Shown here: in pieces, positions 35,401 through 43,798 of the stretch
Layout of the letters: each line of letters opens with the position of its first letter
How positions within the stretch are numbered: position 1 is the first letter of the stretch
Assembly: GCA_016195025.1 (NCBI GenBank)
Contig: JACQAL010000036.1
Location: 83,411 to 147,410, forward strand
Source of the DNA: Bacteroidota bacterium
GTDB taxonomy: Bacteria; Bacteroidota; Bacteroidia; Palsa-948
Length of the DNA: 64,000 nucleotides
Reading direction: 5' to 3'
Notes under the pieces: model-generated
What the model saw: the letters and a program-made list of their open reading frames with translations, nothing else
Told to the model about the DNA's origin: nothing
Databases searched by the model: none
Position numbers and translations under genes: made by a program

Positions 35401-36837
35401 TAGATTCGCAGGCATAGGCATTCCCCGTTCGTCTTTCACCATGATGGTCATATTCACTTTTTCTCTTGGAAGATATTTTTCTTTATCAGTCGTAATAGAA
35501 ACACTCATCTGATTATTTTTATTGACGAACGCCAAACGTTCAGCGCGCTCAATTCCTTTTGAATCAAACAGCGTGAACTGCGCAACTCCCATAGGGAAAA
35601 CGCTGGCTGGAATTAAAATTTCATTTTGTCCTGCTTTTGCGTTAATGGCGGTCGCGTAGCAAATTTTTCCGCGAACCTGTCCCACGAGAGAAAGTTCTTC
35701 TGTTTCGGTGGTGCTGATGTTCAAGAGCATTTCATTTGCGTTTGCGCTTTCAACGCCAAGCACATAACCTCTGCTCAATGGTTCGGGTAATTCATATTGT
35801 TCTGTAATTCCAACTGGACTTGTAATCTTCGCAACATATTTTTCTCCGAGTGCGGGAGTAATTTCAAACGCACCCATTCCGTTATGAAAACTGGAGAAGT
35901 CCGCCACTTTTTTTCCTTTGCTATTCACCACGATTCCTTCCACATCCGCTGGTTTCCCGAATTCGTTCAAGGCGCGGAACGCGACCTTGCTTTCGATCCC
36001 GCGGACTAAATCCCCACCTTCGGGGAAGAGCGAGAAATCTATTTTGCCAAGCACAATAGGAATGGAACGTGAAATGGATTCGGTCTGACCTTGATAGTCA
36101 ATCATGATATTCAGCAAGCCATCGTTGGTTTTTAATTTTGCAGGAAGCGTGAACTTCACATGCTTTTCCCCTATGTAATCAGTAATGGTGGCTTCTTCCA
36201 CAATTTTTTCACCGCCAATCTGTGCCACATATTTTATTTTATAAGACGAGAGCGGTTTGTTCTCGTTTGTTTCAATTTTAATTTTTGCCGATACTTCATC
36301 GCCAGCGCCAAATGCTTTGCGGTCGAAATCCAGTTTCATTTTCAGGGCAGGAAGAACCACATCCTGGACAGTCAACTCTTTTTCAAAAGATGATGAATCA
36401 TTCTTCATCCAATTCGTGTATGCCTTTACTTTATATAAACCACCTGCACATTCTTCATCGAGCATAAAATCCCCGCTCGCTTTTCCGTTTTTAGCAATCA
36501 GGCGGATGGTTTTTTCTACGCTTCCTTTCGGATTAATGAACTCTACATTTAATATGTCGCTCTGAGAACTCGGCTTAAGATTTTGTCCGTTCCTTAAATA
36601 TGCCGAGAACCAAATCGTTTCTCCCGGATTATAAAACGGTTTGTCGAACTGCAGGTACACGCGTTCTTCGGGATGAGTTGCGTTTGCCTCGCTGGTTCTT
36701 TTTTTCATAAAGCGAATGAAATCATTTTCCACCGTTGGAAGATAAGATGTCGGTGCCATCCACGCCATCAGCGAAATCATCAGCGATGAAATTCCGATAG
36801 CAGTAAAGATTTTTGCGGAAGTGTTTTTGTTTTTCAT
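32401..36837 (-). CDS. Alpha-2-macroglobulin family protein with thioester motif
   Basis: 1478-residue protease trap of the bacterial alpha-2-macroglobulin family, expected in the periplasm. An N-terminal hydrophobic segment (residues 9-28) is signal or anchor; no lipobox. Early MG domains (ERVYLQFDKPFYNPGETIWF), a carboxypeptidase-regulatory-like insert (SGTVIDAYTGKPIANAKLKV near residue 570) and a Lys/Glu-rich low-complexity stretch (about 690-760) precede the A2M core and the thioester domain, whose CFEQ motif in GGCFEQTS sits near residue 1005. The intact Cys-x-Glu-Gln suggests covalent capture of proteases. Unlike the enterobacterial type it has no pbpC neighbour. It diverges from the ECF sigma gene. 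Confidence 0.9.
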   Translation of the reverse strand: MKNKNTSAKIFTAIGISSLMISLMAWMAPTSYLPTVENDFIRFMKKRTSEANATHPEERVYLQFDKPFYNPGETIWFSAYLRNGQNLKPSSQSDILNVEFINPKGSVEKTIRLIAKNGKASGDFMLDEECAGGLYKVKAYTNWMKNDSSSFEKELTVQDVVLPALKMKLDFDRKAFGAGDEVSAKIKIETNENKPLSSYKIKYVAQIGGEKIVEEATITDYIGEKHVKFTLPAKLKTNDGLLNIMIDYQGQTESISRSIPIVLGKIDFSLFPEGGDLVRGIESKVAFRALNEFGKPADVEGIVVNSKGKKVADFSSFHNGMGAFEITPALGEKYVAKITSPVGITEQYELPEPLSRGYVLGVESANANEMLLNISTTETEELSLVGQVRGKICYATAINAKAGQNEILIPASVFPMGVAQFTLFDSKGIERAERLAFVNKNNQMSVSITTDKEKYLPREKVNMTIMVKDERGMPMPANLSLSVANDQLLSFADDKAGNILSKMLLEYDIKDKIEEPNFYFDTKEPKSDKALDYVMMTSGWRRFTWEKIMADELPAVTYAGEKAILSGTVIDAYTGKPIANAKLKVVTTDAASQQNIETDENGKFSLSKIDLSAATSLLMSAGNYNQQNSPVYDYRQNLTYFLYPQYNNYYNYPMSTTKSGGWRGGAPKTAGAGGWGKVAEVPMEDVPANEMAMDKVEFEKAPMGKAEFKKENSKKVDDNSKPKDEEGKKQNAEGEKHGKFSMDDARDRKFRAGNLEENQKNIQQNVAVYYRAKQFAAPIYKQGEFPEQRTDFRSTIYWNPEVKVDNSGKAEVSFYNSDDITSFKATAEGIGNDGSIGRVEKTFFTQMPFSLTTKIPAEVVTQDIVSIPLTLKNNTSASVSGLLDIKAPNGLEAIGTIPALQTLAAGKAKTIYLEYRVKEEISEGNFEIAFKACGMKDAFAQNLKVVPKGFPITASFSGDKGESEYEVDLKNVVKGSVKVKLTAFPSVVSDLLTGVDGILREPGGCFEQTSMSSYPNAMVMDYLKTSDTKDEKLLAYAGGMLDRGYKRLLTFETSQKGYEWFGQAPGHQGLTAYGLMQFNDLKKVYDGVDQKMIDRTAEWILSQKDGKGGFKRNTYALHNFGQISEDVMNGYIVYALAEAGYGDKLKLEAQSSYETSMKNKDPYQLAMSANALYKLNDKNSEKVMSELLLKQNKDGSFDGTTHSITFSTGQSLKIETTSLAILAMLKNKNAYHSEINKAVEYLVKNRNGYGSFGNTQGTVLALKALTEFAKANKSTPEDGTVEFFVDGKQVAEKNYKAGEKDAIVIDGLEQYIKEGKHTLKVKYANAKNPLPHSVAVSWSTSLPNSDEECKVDLQTKLASKSANQGETIRLTATIKNKTEDGLPSPIAIIGIPAGLSLQPWQLKEMQEKKVFDYYEIIGSNLVLYYRGMGPKEEKVINLDLKADIPGEYEAPASSAYLYYTNEYKTWDAGGKVVVKKQA

Positions 36838-36949
36838 TGTTAAGAATTTAATTGTTTCGGTTTAATGTTTGTTAGGAAGATGCGGGCTGGAATAACATTC
36901 CATAAACAAGAGAGAAATTTTTTGGATATTTACAGAAGAATCACACGAC

Positions 36950-37588
36950 TTGAGTTCTACATATAATATAAAGGACTGTTCTGACAGCGAACTAATTCAA
37001 AAGTTCAAGAAAACTTCGAACAATGAAATTATTGGCGAATTGTTTCAGCGCTACACGCATTTGGTTTTTGGCGTGTGCATGAAATATTTAAAAGATGAAG
37101 ATGAAGCGAAGGATGGCGTGATGCAAATCTTTGAAAAGATTCTGACGGATTTGCACAGACATAACGTAGATAATTTCAAGGGCTGGCTTTACATGGTGGC
37201 GAAGAATCATTGCCTCATGTATTTCCGCAGTAAAAAAATTCATGTTGAATTACCGCGCCATTTGACAGGAGATTTTGGCGATGATAATCATTCGGATGAA
37301 AACACATTTCAACCAGAACATGACGGCATGCCTGTGGAATTGGTATCGAATTTGCATCTTAATGGAGAAGACAAAGAAAAACAATTGACTTTGATGGAAG
37401 AAGCAATTAAAGAATTAAAAGAAGGACAAAAGATATGCATAGAACTCTTTTATTTGCAGGAGAAATCATACGAAGAGGTTGCGAAGATGACCGGATACAC
37501 TATGAAAGAAGTGAAGAGTTATATTCAGAATGGAAAACGGAATTTGAAAATTATAATGACAACTAAACGACCAGAAGTCAGAAGTTAG
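36950..37588 (+). CDS. ECF RNA polymerase sigma factor
   Basis: 212-residue sigma-70 factor of the extracytoplasmic-function type. Region 2 runs from ELFQRYTHLVFGVCMKYLKD to the -10 recognition helix (NFKGWLYMVAKNHCLMYFRS), and region 4 contains CIELFYLQEKSYEEVAKMTG with the DNA-binding helix YTMKEVKSYIQNGKRNLK. The start is a TTG; no ATG or GTG precedes region 2 in frame. The last five residues (PEVRS) are encoded by a heptamer array. The anti-sigma gene follows after eight bases, so this is a two-gene regulatory operon. Target genes cannot be deduced, though the divergent alpha-2-macroglobulin is an obvious candidate. Confidence 0.93.
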   Translation: MSSTYNIKDCSDSELIQKFKKTSNNEIIGELFQRYTHLVFGVCMKYLKDEDEAKDGVMQIFEKILTDLHRHNVDNFKGWLYMVAKNHCLMYFRSKKIHVELPRHLTGDFGDDNHSDENTFQPEHDGMPVELVSNLHLNGEDKEKQLTLMEEAIKELKEGQKICIELFYLQEKSYEEVAKMTGYTMKEVKSYIQNGKRNLKIIMTTKRPEVRS

Positions 37589-37598
37589 AATTCAGAAT
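37571..37598. repeat. Heptamer array bridging sigma stop and anti-sigma start
   Basis: CCAGAAG, TCAGAAG, TTAGAAT, TCAGAAT: four heptamers that contain the sigma stop codon and the first two bases of the anti-sigma ATG. On the other strand they read TTCTGAC and TTCTAAC. Confidence 0.65.
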
Positions 37599-39177
37599 GA
37601 AGAAGTATAAAGACATATTTGCTAATACAGATTGCGTATCGGAAGATATGCTGACGAAGTATATTTCCGGTAAACTTTCTCCTGCTGAAAAGCATGAAGT
37701 GGAAAAACATTTGATTGATTGCGAAATGTGTTCGGATGCGGTGGAAGGGTTGAGTAATGTCAAAAATATTTCGGGAATTACTTCTGAACTCAATCACAAA
37801 ATCCAACAGAGAGTTGAAAAGAAAAAAGAAGTCAAAATAATTTTCCTCCGACAATACCGCACGCAACTCGCAGTTGCGGCCTCGATTATTCTCATCATTG
37901 GAATTGTTTGGTTCTTCAAAGTGAATATGTCTATGAAGGAACTGGATTCAACTTCAGCAGAGAAAATGTTCGCGGAAAAATTTGAACCACCTCCTGCAGA
38001 AAAAGATAAGGATGGAAAAGAAAAACCCGATGAGAACAATCCGGTGACTGCAGCAGAAGAACAAGCACCCGCAAAAATTACATTGGAAGAAAAGAAAGTT
38101 GAATCGCCTGCATTTTCATCAGCGCAAGGAGCAAAATCCGGAAAGGATGCGGCAGAAGAAAAACATTTTGGCTTGGCAGAAAAAGTTCCGGCACAAAAAT
38201 TTACCCAGGCCGATATTCCTGCTGAGGAAAAAGAAAAAAATTATCGCTCTAAAAATGCTGAGACACCGAAAGGAAATGTTTCTGATGTTTCTGCAAAATC
38301 GGAAGTTACTGTCCGTGATGAAGACGCAATGCAGGAAATTGCCGTGACAAAAGAAGTTTCAAAAAATCAAAATGAATTACAAAAAGAAAAACAAAAAGCT
38401 GATGAAACTAAAAAACCGGATGCTGTTCCTTCGATGACTTCGGCAGCAGGAGCAAGCGCGACTGGAAATAATCTGCCGGCTTCAGATAAATCGGGTACAC
38501 TTGCGCAGGACAATAAAAAATCTTCCGATGACAGAAATCGTGCAGATGAAAACAAAGTTAAGCGGGAACAAAGCGGTGAAGGCGATGTGCTTGCTTATGG
38601 CGCAGGAAAAAAGAGCGAGAAAAAATCCGAAGGGAAAAAATTGAAAAAAGAAAAAGAAGCAGCGCCTCAAAAAGTTTCAGGCGGATATTACGAAACTCAA
38701 ACTGTATCTGCTCCTGCTCCTGTTACGCAATCCCAAACAAAAACTCAAACTGTGCAGACGGAAGCAAATGTCAAAATGGATTCGGTTTCTGTTATGGATG
38801 TTTCAACTGTTGCAACAAATAATATTTCTTCGACAGACAGCGCAATGGTTAAATACGATAAACAGAATTATTCAGGAGCAGTTACAGATTTTGAAAGCGC
38901 ATTGAAACAAAATCCGAATGATGAAAAGGCGCTTTACTATTCTGCGGTTTCGTATTTGAGTTTAGGGCAAGCCGACAAAGCAATTACAAACCTGAATAAA
39001 ATTGTGCAAAATAAAAATTCAAAATACTACGATGATGCGCAGTGGTATTTATCGCTCGCTTACATAAAAAATAACGATATGAAAAATGCCCGCATGAACT
39101 TGATACCGCTTCAGAATAATTCCAAAAGCAAATACCAGAAGCAAGCGGATGAAACTTTAAAGGAAATGAAAAAGTAA
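37597..39177 (+). CDS. Zinc anti-sigma factor with C-terminal TPR domain
   Basis: 526-residue single-pass membrane protein. The cytoplasmic N-terminus has the zinc anti-sigma motif H-x3-C-x2-C (KHLIDCEMC, near residue 38-45), with an upstream Cys in TDCVSED. A membrane helix spans about residues 88-107 (AVAASIILIIGIVWFF). The periplasmic part is a long Lys/Glu/Ala/Pro-rich segment (about 110-400) ending in three or four TPR-like helical pairs (YSGAVTDFESALKQNPNDEK, ALYYSAVSYLSLGQADKAI, DDAQWYLSLAYIKNNDMKNA). It should hold the adjacent ECF sigma factor and release it on an envelope signal, perhaps sensed by protein-protein contact through the TPRs. Confidence 0.85.
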   Translation: MKKYKDIFANTDCVSEDMLTKYISGKLSPAEKHEVEKHLIDCEMCSDAVEGLSNVKNISGITSELNHKIQQRVEKKKEVKIIFLRQYRTQLAVAASIILIIGIVWFFKVNMSMKELDSTSAEKMFAEKFEPPPAEKDKDGKEKPDENNPVTAAEEQAPAKITLEEKKVESPAFSSAQGAKSGKDAAEEKHFGLAEKVPAQKFTQADIPAEEKEKNYRSKNAETPKGNVSDVSAKSEVTVRDEDAMQEIAVTKEVSKNQNELQKEKQKADETKKPDAVPSMTSAAGASATGNNLPASDKSGTLAQDNKKSSDDRNRADENKVKREQSGEGDVLAYGAGKKSEKKSEGKKLKKEKEAAPQKVSGGYYETQTVSAPAPVTQSQTKTQTVQTEANVKMDSVSVMDVSTVATNNISSTDSAMVKYDKQNYSGAVTDFESALKQNPNDEKALYYSAVSYLSLGQADKAITNLNKIVQNKNSKYYDDAQWYLSLAYIKNNDMKNARMNLIPLQNNSKSKYQKQADETLKEMKK

Positions 39178-39178
39178 A

Positions 39179-40180
39179 TCAGGGTTGTGGTTTTTGTTCT
39201 TCCCACACAACTTCGAGAACAGTTTGCCCTACCGTCTTCAAAGTATTTTTGTCAATTACATTCATATTATCGCTGTGAGCATGATGATGCGCGCCAAATT
39301 CTCCGGTGCGGGAATTCATATTAATAATATCAACGCAGGGAATATTTGCATTTATAATAACATAATAATGGTCATCGGTAATTGATTTTGCATCTTCAAA
39401 GACAAAATAATTTGAGTAGCCGAGATGCGCGGCTTTGTTCCATATTTTTTTTACCACATACGAAGCATACTCGCGCGAAACTCCCTCGCGCGGAAAAGTT
39501 GCATTCTTTGCGCCAACCATGTCGAGCAAAATTCCATACTGCGCAACGTAACCAGGCTTGTGCGGATTTTTTGTCCAGTATTGCGTGCCGAGGCACCAGG
39601 TGTTTTCTCCTTCGTCAAAATTTTTTCCATAGTCCTCTATGTCATCAAATAAAATATCAATTCCGATTTCGGGTTTTGCAATCGAAAGTTGGCGCGCGAT
39701 TTCCAAAATCACTGCCACACCGCTCGGACCATCGTCTGCGCTATCGAAAGGTTTATCGGGATTAATTGTATCGGAATCTGCAAACGGGCGTGTGTCCCAG
39801 TGAGACATCAGCAGAATCCGGTTTTGAATTTCAGGTTTGTAGGATGCGATAATATTTTTCAGATTGAATTTTTTCTTATCGTATGTTGAAACGTTTCCAT
39901 TCTGAATCTGAACTTCCCAGCCAAAAGATTTTAATTTGGAAGAAAGATATTCCGCGCATTTCACATGCGAATTTGTTCCGGGAATTCTCGGACCGAAATC
40001 AACTTGTGCTTTTACAAATGAGTAAGCAGAGTCCTCATTGAATTTCGGAGCAGGAGGAAGAGCAGTTGATGGTTGATGGGTAATGGTTGATGGTTGATGG
40101 TCGGTATTATTTGTACAAGAAGAAAAAAAGAAAGAAACAAGAAGCAAAAAGTAATAAGTAAAGCAGATGATTTTTTTCAC
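39179..40180 (-). CDS. M28 family peptidase / glutaminyl cyclase-like lipoprotein
   Basis: 333-residue zinc hydrolase of the M28 family, closest in motif to glutaminyl-peptide cyclotransferase. The GTG at MKKIICFTYYF is preferred: it sits four bases after cysS and gives a lipoprotein signal with lipobox FFSSC; an ATG ten codons earlier lies inside cysS. Zinc ligands appear in order: SHWDTRPFAD, SADDGPSG, DDIEDYG, LLDMVG and HHHAHSDN. Two heptamer arrays encode the signal peptide core and the linker TDHQPSTITHQPST just after the lipid anchor. Probably exposed to the periplasm or cell surface. Confidence 0.85.
   Translation of the reverse strand: MKKIICFTYYFLLLVSFFFSSCTNNTDHQPSTITHQPSTALPPAPKFNEDSAYSFVKAQVDFGPRIPGTNSHVKCAEYLSSKLKSFGWEVQIQNGNVSTYDKKKFNLKNIIASYKPEIQNRILLMSHWDTRPFADSDTINPDKPFDSADDGPSGVAVILEIARQLSIAKPEIGIDILFDDIEDYGKNFDEGENTWCLGTQYWTKNPHKPGYVAQYGILLDMVGAKNATFPREGVSREYASYVVKKIWNKAAHLGYSNYFVFEDAKSITDDHYYVIINANIPCVDIINMNSRTGEFGAHHHAHSDNMNVIDKNTLKTVGQTVLEVVWEEQKPQP
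40065..40165. repeat. Heptamer arrays in the signal and linker of the M28 lipoprotein
   Basis: GTTGATG, GTTGATG, GGTAATG, GTTGATG, GTTGATG (CATCAAC on the coding strand) encode the linker. A weaker array (coding strand TTTACTT, ATTACTT, TTTGCTT, CTTGTTT) about 45 bases on encodes FTYYFLLLV of the signal peptide. Confidence 0.65.
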
Positions 40181-40184
40181 AGAA

Positions 40185-41672
40185 TTATTTTTCGATTTCC
40201 CAGTTTGCACCTTCCTTGGTGTCTTTAACAGATATATGGGCTGAAGAAAGTTGTTCTCTTATTTTATCTGATGTCTGAAAATCTTTTTTCGTCTTGGCTT
40301 CTTTTCGGATTTCAAGAATAAGATTCATAAGATTATTTACAACTTCATTATTATCTGAAGAAGATTTTTCTTCTTTTAATCCCAACACATCAAAAATAAA
40401 TTCACGGAAAGTTTTTTTCAAAAGTTCCAAATCGGATTTTGTCAGAGTTTCTTTCCCATCTTTTGCAGAATTAATTATCCGAACACCTTCGAACAGATTT
40501 GCAATTACAATTGGAGTATTGAAATCATCATTCATTGCATCAAAACATTTTTGCCTCAATGATTTTATATCAACCGAAGATTTATCTGAAGGAGAAATTT
40601 TTTCAATCGTATGAAGCGCATTCATCAACCGTTCGAAAGCTTTTTCTGATGCCTGCAATGCTTCGTTGGAAAAATCAAGCGTTCCGCGATAATGTGCCTG
40701 CAACATAAAAAAACGAATCGTCATAGCAGAATAAGCGCGCGTGAGCAGAGGATGATTCCCGCTGAAAAATTCTTCAAGGTTGATGAAGTTGTTTAAGCTT
40801 CTGCCCATCTTTTGCCCGTTAATCGTAATCAGGTTGTTGTGCATCCAGTAGCGAACCGGATCTTTTTTATTTGCTCCGTTGCTTTGTGCGATTTCACATT
40901 CGTGGTGCGGGAAAAGCAAATCCATTCCGCCACCGTGAATGTCAAAAGTTTCTCCTAAATATTTTGAACTCATCGCGGAGCATTCAATATGCCACCCGGG
41001 AAATCCTTCGCCCCACGGACTTTTCCAGCGCATGATATGTTCGGGCTGGGCTTTTTTCCATAGAGCAAAATCTGCGCGATTGTGTTTTTCTTCTTGCCCT
41101 TCGAGCGTGCGCCTTTCTTCTCCTGCACCTGCAACTAATTCTTCAAGCACTCTTCCGGAAAGTTTTCCATAATTATTTGTTTGGTTGTATTTCACCACAT
41201 CAAAATAAACTGAGCCATTGCTCACATAAGCAAAACCGTTATCAATAATTTTCTGAATCATTTCAATTTGTTCGGGAATATGTCCGGAAGCACGGGGTTC
41301 AATGCTGGGTGGAAGAATATTCAATTGATGCAATTTATCGTGATATTCCTCTGTATATTGTTGAGCCACTTCCATCGGTTCCAATTTTTCCAAGCGGGCT
41401 TTTTTCAGAATGCGGTCTTCACCAGTTCCTTCAACTTCATCCAACAAATGCCCGACATCCGTGATATTTTTTACGTAGCGAACCTTGTATCCAAGAAAGC
41501 GCAGATAACGTGTTACAACATCAAATGTGATATACGGCCGCGCATGGCCAAGGTGAGTGTGGCCATAAACTGTAGGACCGCAAACATAAATTCCAACAAA
41601 GGGTGGATTCAGTGGCTTGAAAATTTCTTTCTTCCGTGTAAGGGAATTATAGATCTGAATTTCCTGATTCAT
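40185..41672 (-). CDS. cysS: Cysteinyl-tRNA synthetase
   Basis: Class I aminoacyl-tRNA synthetase charging tRNA-Cys. 495 residues, normal length. The zinc/cysteine-binding Cys in YVCGPTVYG, the HIGH-type motif THLGHARPY, the zinc-binding GWHIECSAM and [15 protein letters not shown], and the KMSKS-type motif KMGRSLNN are all present; the C-terminal helical domain is complete. The M28 lipoprotein gene follows after four bases. Upstream, a rho-independent terminator separates it from the MORN gene, so cysS starts its own transcript. Confidence 0.97.
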   Translation of the reverse strand: MNQEIQIYNSLTRKKEIFKPLNPPFVGIYVCGPTVYGHTHLGHARPYITFDVVTRYLRFLGYKVRYVKNITDVGHLLDEVEGTGEDRILKKARLEKLEPMEVAQQYTEEYHDKLHQLNILPPSIEPRASGHIPEQIEMIQKIIDNGFAYVSNGSVYFDVVKYNQTNNYGKLSGRVLEELVAGAGEERRTLEGQEEKHNRADFALWKKAQPEHIMRWKSPWGEGFPGWHIECSAMSSKYLGETFDIHGGGMDLLFPHHECEIAQSNGANKKDPVRYWMHNNLITINGQKMGRSLNNFINLEEFFSGNHPLLTRAYSAMTIRFFMLQAHYRGTLDFSNEALQASEKAFERLMNALHTIEKISPSDKSSVDIKSLRQKCFDAMNDDFNTPIVIANLFEGVRIINSAKDGKETLTKSDLELLKKTFREFIFDVLGLKEEKSSSDNNEVVNNLMNLILEIRKEAKTKKDFQTSDKIREQLSSAHISVKDTKEGANWEIEK

Positions 41673-41699
41673 TCTTCCAAAAATGTTTGACGAAAGTAT

Positions 41700-41739
41700 A
41701 TAAAAAAATTAGTCCCGATAATTTCTTATCGGGACTAAT
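41700..41739 (-). terminator. Rho-independent terminator of the MORN-repeat gene
   Basis: Perfect 14-base arms ATTAGTCCCGATAA and TTATCGGGACTAAT with a four-base loop, followed on the minus strand by seven T residues. It lies 31 bases after the MORN gene stop. Confidence 0.85.
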
Positions 41740-41769
41740 CTGAGACGAAAGGTTAATTTAGGTCTAATT

Positions 41770-42651
41770 TTATTTATCCTTATCTTCTATCGGGGCCTCA
41801 CCGACATATTTTCCATCTTTATATACAGCAATTCTTTCGAGGATGCCGTCCGTATTATAAATATAATCTTTCCCGCTCATGAGACGGTAGTTTTTGAATT
41901 CTCCATCTTTGGAAATTCTTGCGCCTGGTAAGAAAAGTTTTGCATATCCGTTTCCATCGAAAGGTTTTTGAGCGGCATTGGTTTGCTCAACTTTGGTATC
42001 AACCACCTTAGATGTTTCTTTGGAAGTTGGCTCTTCTTTTTTGGGAGGCAATGGCGCTTTGGGTGCATATACTTCGGTATTTTCAGGATCCAAATTTCCG
42101 TTATTAAATGCTTTCTTAGCACGGATATCTCCGTTTTCATAGCGCTCTTCCCAAACTCCTGCTTCTTTTCCATCGTGCATTTCTCCCTTCATCATAATCT
42201 GACCGTTGTCATAAAAATATTGTTGCTCGCCTTCACGCTTTCCGCTGTTATTATATTTAAAGTCAAAGAAAACCTGCCCGTTATCATGATAAGATTTATA
42301 ATCGCCTACCCATCTGTTATTTTCCCACTGGCCTTCTTCCTGAAGTTTTCCGTTTTCGTAATACATTTTGGCATATCCTTTCGGGCGGTTATCAGTATAA
42401 GTAATTTCACTTTTAAGAATTCCGCTTGGATAATACATTTTCCAGATGCCGATTTTTTTGCTGTCGGCAAATCGTCCTTCTTCCACTTTTGCTTCTGCCG
42501 GATACGCAGGAAGTTTTTTGATGCTGTTATAAACAATCCAATAACCTTGTTTCAATCCGGTGGCAGCGTCTGTTTGGTTGAGTGTATCGCTGTTGGTGGA
42601 TTGGGCGTATGCTATTTTGCAAAAGAAAATTAAAAGTAGAAACTGTTTCAT
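41770..42651 (-). CDS. MORN-repeat (YwqK-like) exported protein
   Basis: 293 residues from the ATG at MKQFLLLIFF, which yields a signal peptide cut near AYAQS. Residues 30-190 contain about six MORN_2-type repeats (GYWIVYNS, GIWKMYYPSGILKSE, GYAKMYYENGKLQEEGQWENN, YKSYHDNGQVFFDFKYNNSG, GEQQYFYDNGQIMMKGEMHDG and GVWEERYENGDIRAKKAF in pieces of up to 20). A Lys/Pro/Glu-rich linker and another beta-rich unit follow. Such secreted MORN proteins are frequent in Bacteroidota; often labelled YwqK-family antitoxin by similarity only. No toxin gene is adjacent. Confidence 0.8.
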   Translation of the reverse strand: MKQFLLLIFFCKIAYAQSTNSDTLNQTDAATGLKQGYWIVYNSIKKLPAYPAEAKVEEGRFADSKKIGIWKMYYPSGILKSEITYTDNRPKGYAKMYYENGKLQEEGQWENNRWVGDYKSYHDNGQVFFDFKYNNSGKREGEQQYFYDNGQIMMKGEMHDGKEAGVWEERYENGDIRAKKAFNNGNLDPENTEVYAPKAPLPPKKEEPTSKETSKVVDTKVEQTNAAQKPFDGNGYAKLFLPGARISKDGEFKNYRLMSGKDYIYNTDGILERIAVYKDGKYVGEAPIEDKDK

Positions 42652-42774
42652 AAATCTTGGATTAACTTTCATGAGTAAAAATAGTTTGTTTTTGGCATAA
42701 TGCAATGGCTCGGCATTCGATTTTAGACGAACAGGGCTTTTTCTACGATGTAATGGTTATTTTTATCGCTTAGT

Positions 42775-43728
42775 TTAGGGTGAATTTTCATTTTTAAAGG
42801 GAATATTTTTCAACATGTCAATAGTTGTTTCGGGCAATGAAAATTTATGCTTCCACCGCCACTCTTTTTTCGCCTGAGAATCATCAATGCTTTTAGGCCA
42901 GGAATCAGCAATCTCCTGGCGGAAATCGGGTTTAAAAGAAATTTGAAACGAGGAAATATTTTTCTTTATCTCTTCCGCAATTTCCTTTGGAGAAAAACTC
43001 ATCGCACTTACATTATACGAAGAACGAACTTTCACATTTTGTGAATCTGTTTCCATTAATTCAATTGTGGCGCGAATGGCATCGGGCATATACATCATCG
43101 GCAAATAAGTATTCTCTGAAAGAAAACATTCATACCTGCCCTTGAGTGTTGCCTGGTAAAAAATATCTACAGCATAATCAGTGGTTCCTCCGCCCGGAGG
43201 AGATTTATAACTGATAAGGCCGGGATAACGAACACTTCTCACATCCACTCCGTATTTCATAAAATAATATTCGCACCAGCGCTCACCGGCAAGTTTGCTG
43301 ATTCCGTAAACGGTTGTTGGTTCTGTAACGGTAACCTGAGGAACATTTTCTTTTGGCGTAGTCGGACCAAAAACCGCAATTGAACTTGGCCAAAATATTT
43401 TTTTAATTTTTTTTTCTTTTCCCAATTCAAGAACACTTAGCAAACTATTCATATTTAATTTCCAGGCGAACTGCGGATTTTTTTCAGCGGTGGCGGAAAG
43501 AAGCGCGGCAAGAAGATACACTTGCGTAATGGAATGGTCGGAAATAACTTCGTTCAATCTTTCATTATCCAAAATATCCAACTCTTCAAAAATTCCTTTG
43601 TGATTGAACTGTTTTTTAATGTCGGAAGCAATTATATTTGCAGTTCCGTAAATTTCCTGGAGTTTTTCGGTGAGTTCAGTTCCAATTTGTCCCGATGAAC
43701 CGATTACAAGTATTTTCTCTGTGCCCAT
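42775..43728 (-). CDS. L-threonine 3-dehydrogenase-like NAD-dependent epimerase (extended SDR)
   Basis: 317-residue extended short-chain dehydrogenase. The NAD site is VIGSSGQIGTEL; the catalytic Tyr-Lys is in YGISKLAGER; SSIAVFGPTTPKENVPQ, RYPGLISYKSPPGGGTTDYA and YLPMMYMPDAI match the GalE-like threonine dehydrogenases that oxidise L-threonine to 2-amino-3-ketobutyrate. The partner ketobutyrate CoA ligase is not in the window. It diverges from trhO. Confident of the family, fairly confident of the substrate from these motifs. Confidence 0.85.
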   Translation of the reverse strand: MGTEKILVIGSSGQIGTELTEKLQEIYGTANIIASDIKKQFNHKGIFEELDILDNERLNEVISDHSITQVYLLAALLSATAEKNPQFAWKLNMNSLLSVLELGKEKKIKKIFWPSSIAVFGPTTPKENVPQVTVTEPTTVYGISKLAGERWCEYYFMKYGVDVRSVRYPGLISYKSPPGGGTTDYAVDIFYQATLKGRYECFLSENTYLPMMYMPDAIRATIELMETDSQNVKVRSSYNVSAMSFSPKEIAEEIKKNISSFQISFKPDFRQEIADSWPKSIDDSQAKKEWRWKHKFSLPETTIDMLKNIPFKNENSP

Positions 43729-43740
43729 AGCGATTAAGCG

Positions 43741-43768
43741 TTGCTAAAGTATAAAAATCTTAACTTTG
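43741..43768 (+). promoter_or_regulatory. Promoter of trhO-hisF
   Basis: TTG, a 17-base spacer, then TAACTTTG: a complete match to the Bacteroidota promoter form, 30 bases before the GTG start of trhO. Confidence 0.6.
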
Positions 43769-43798
43769 GTGAGGAACAAATATTTTTAAAAGTTACGA

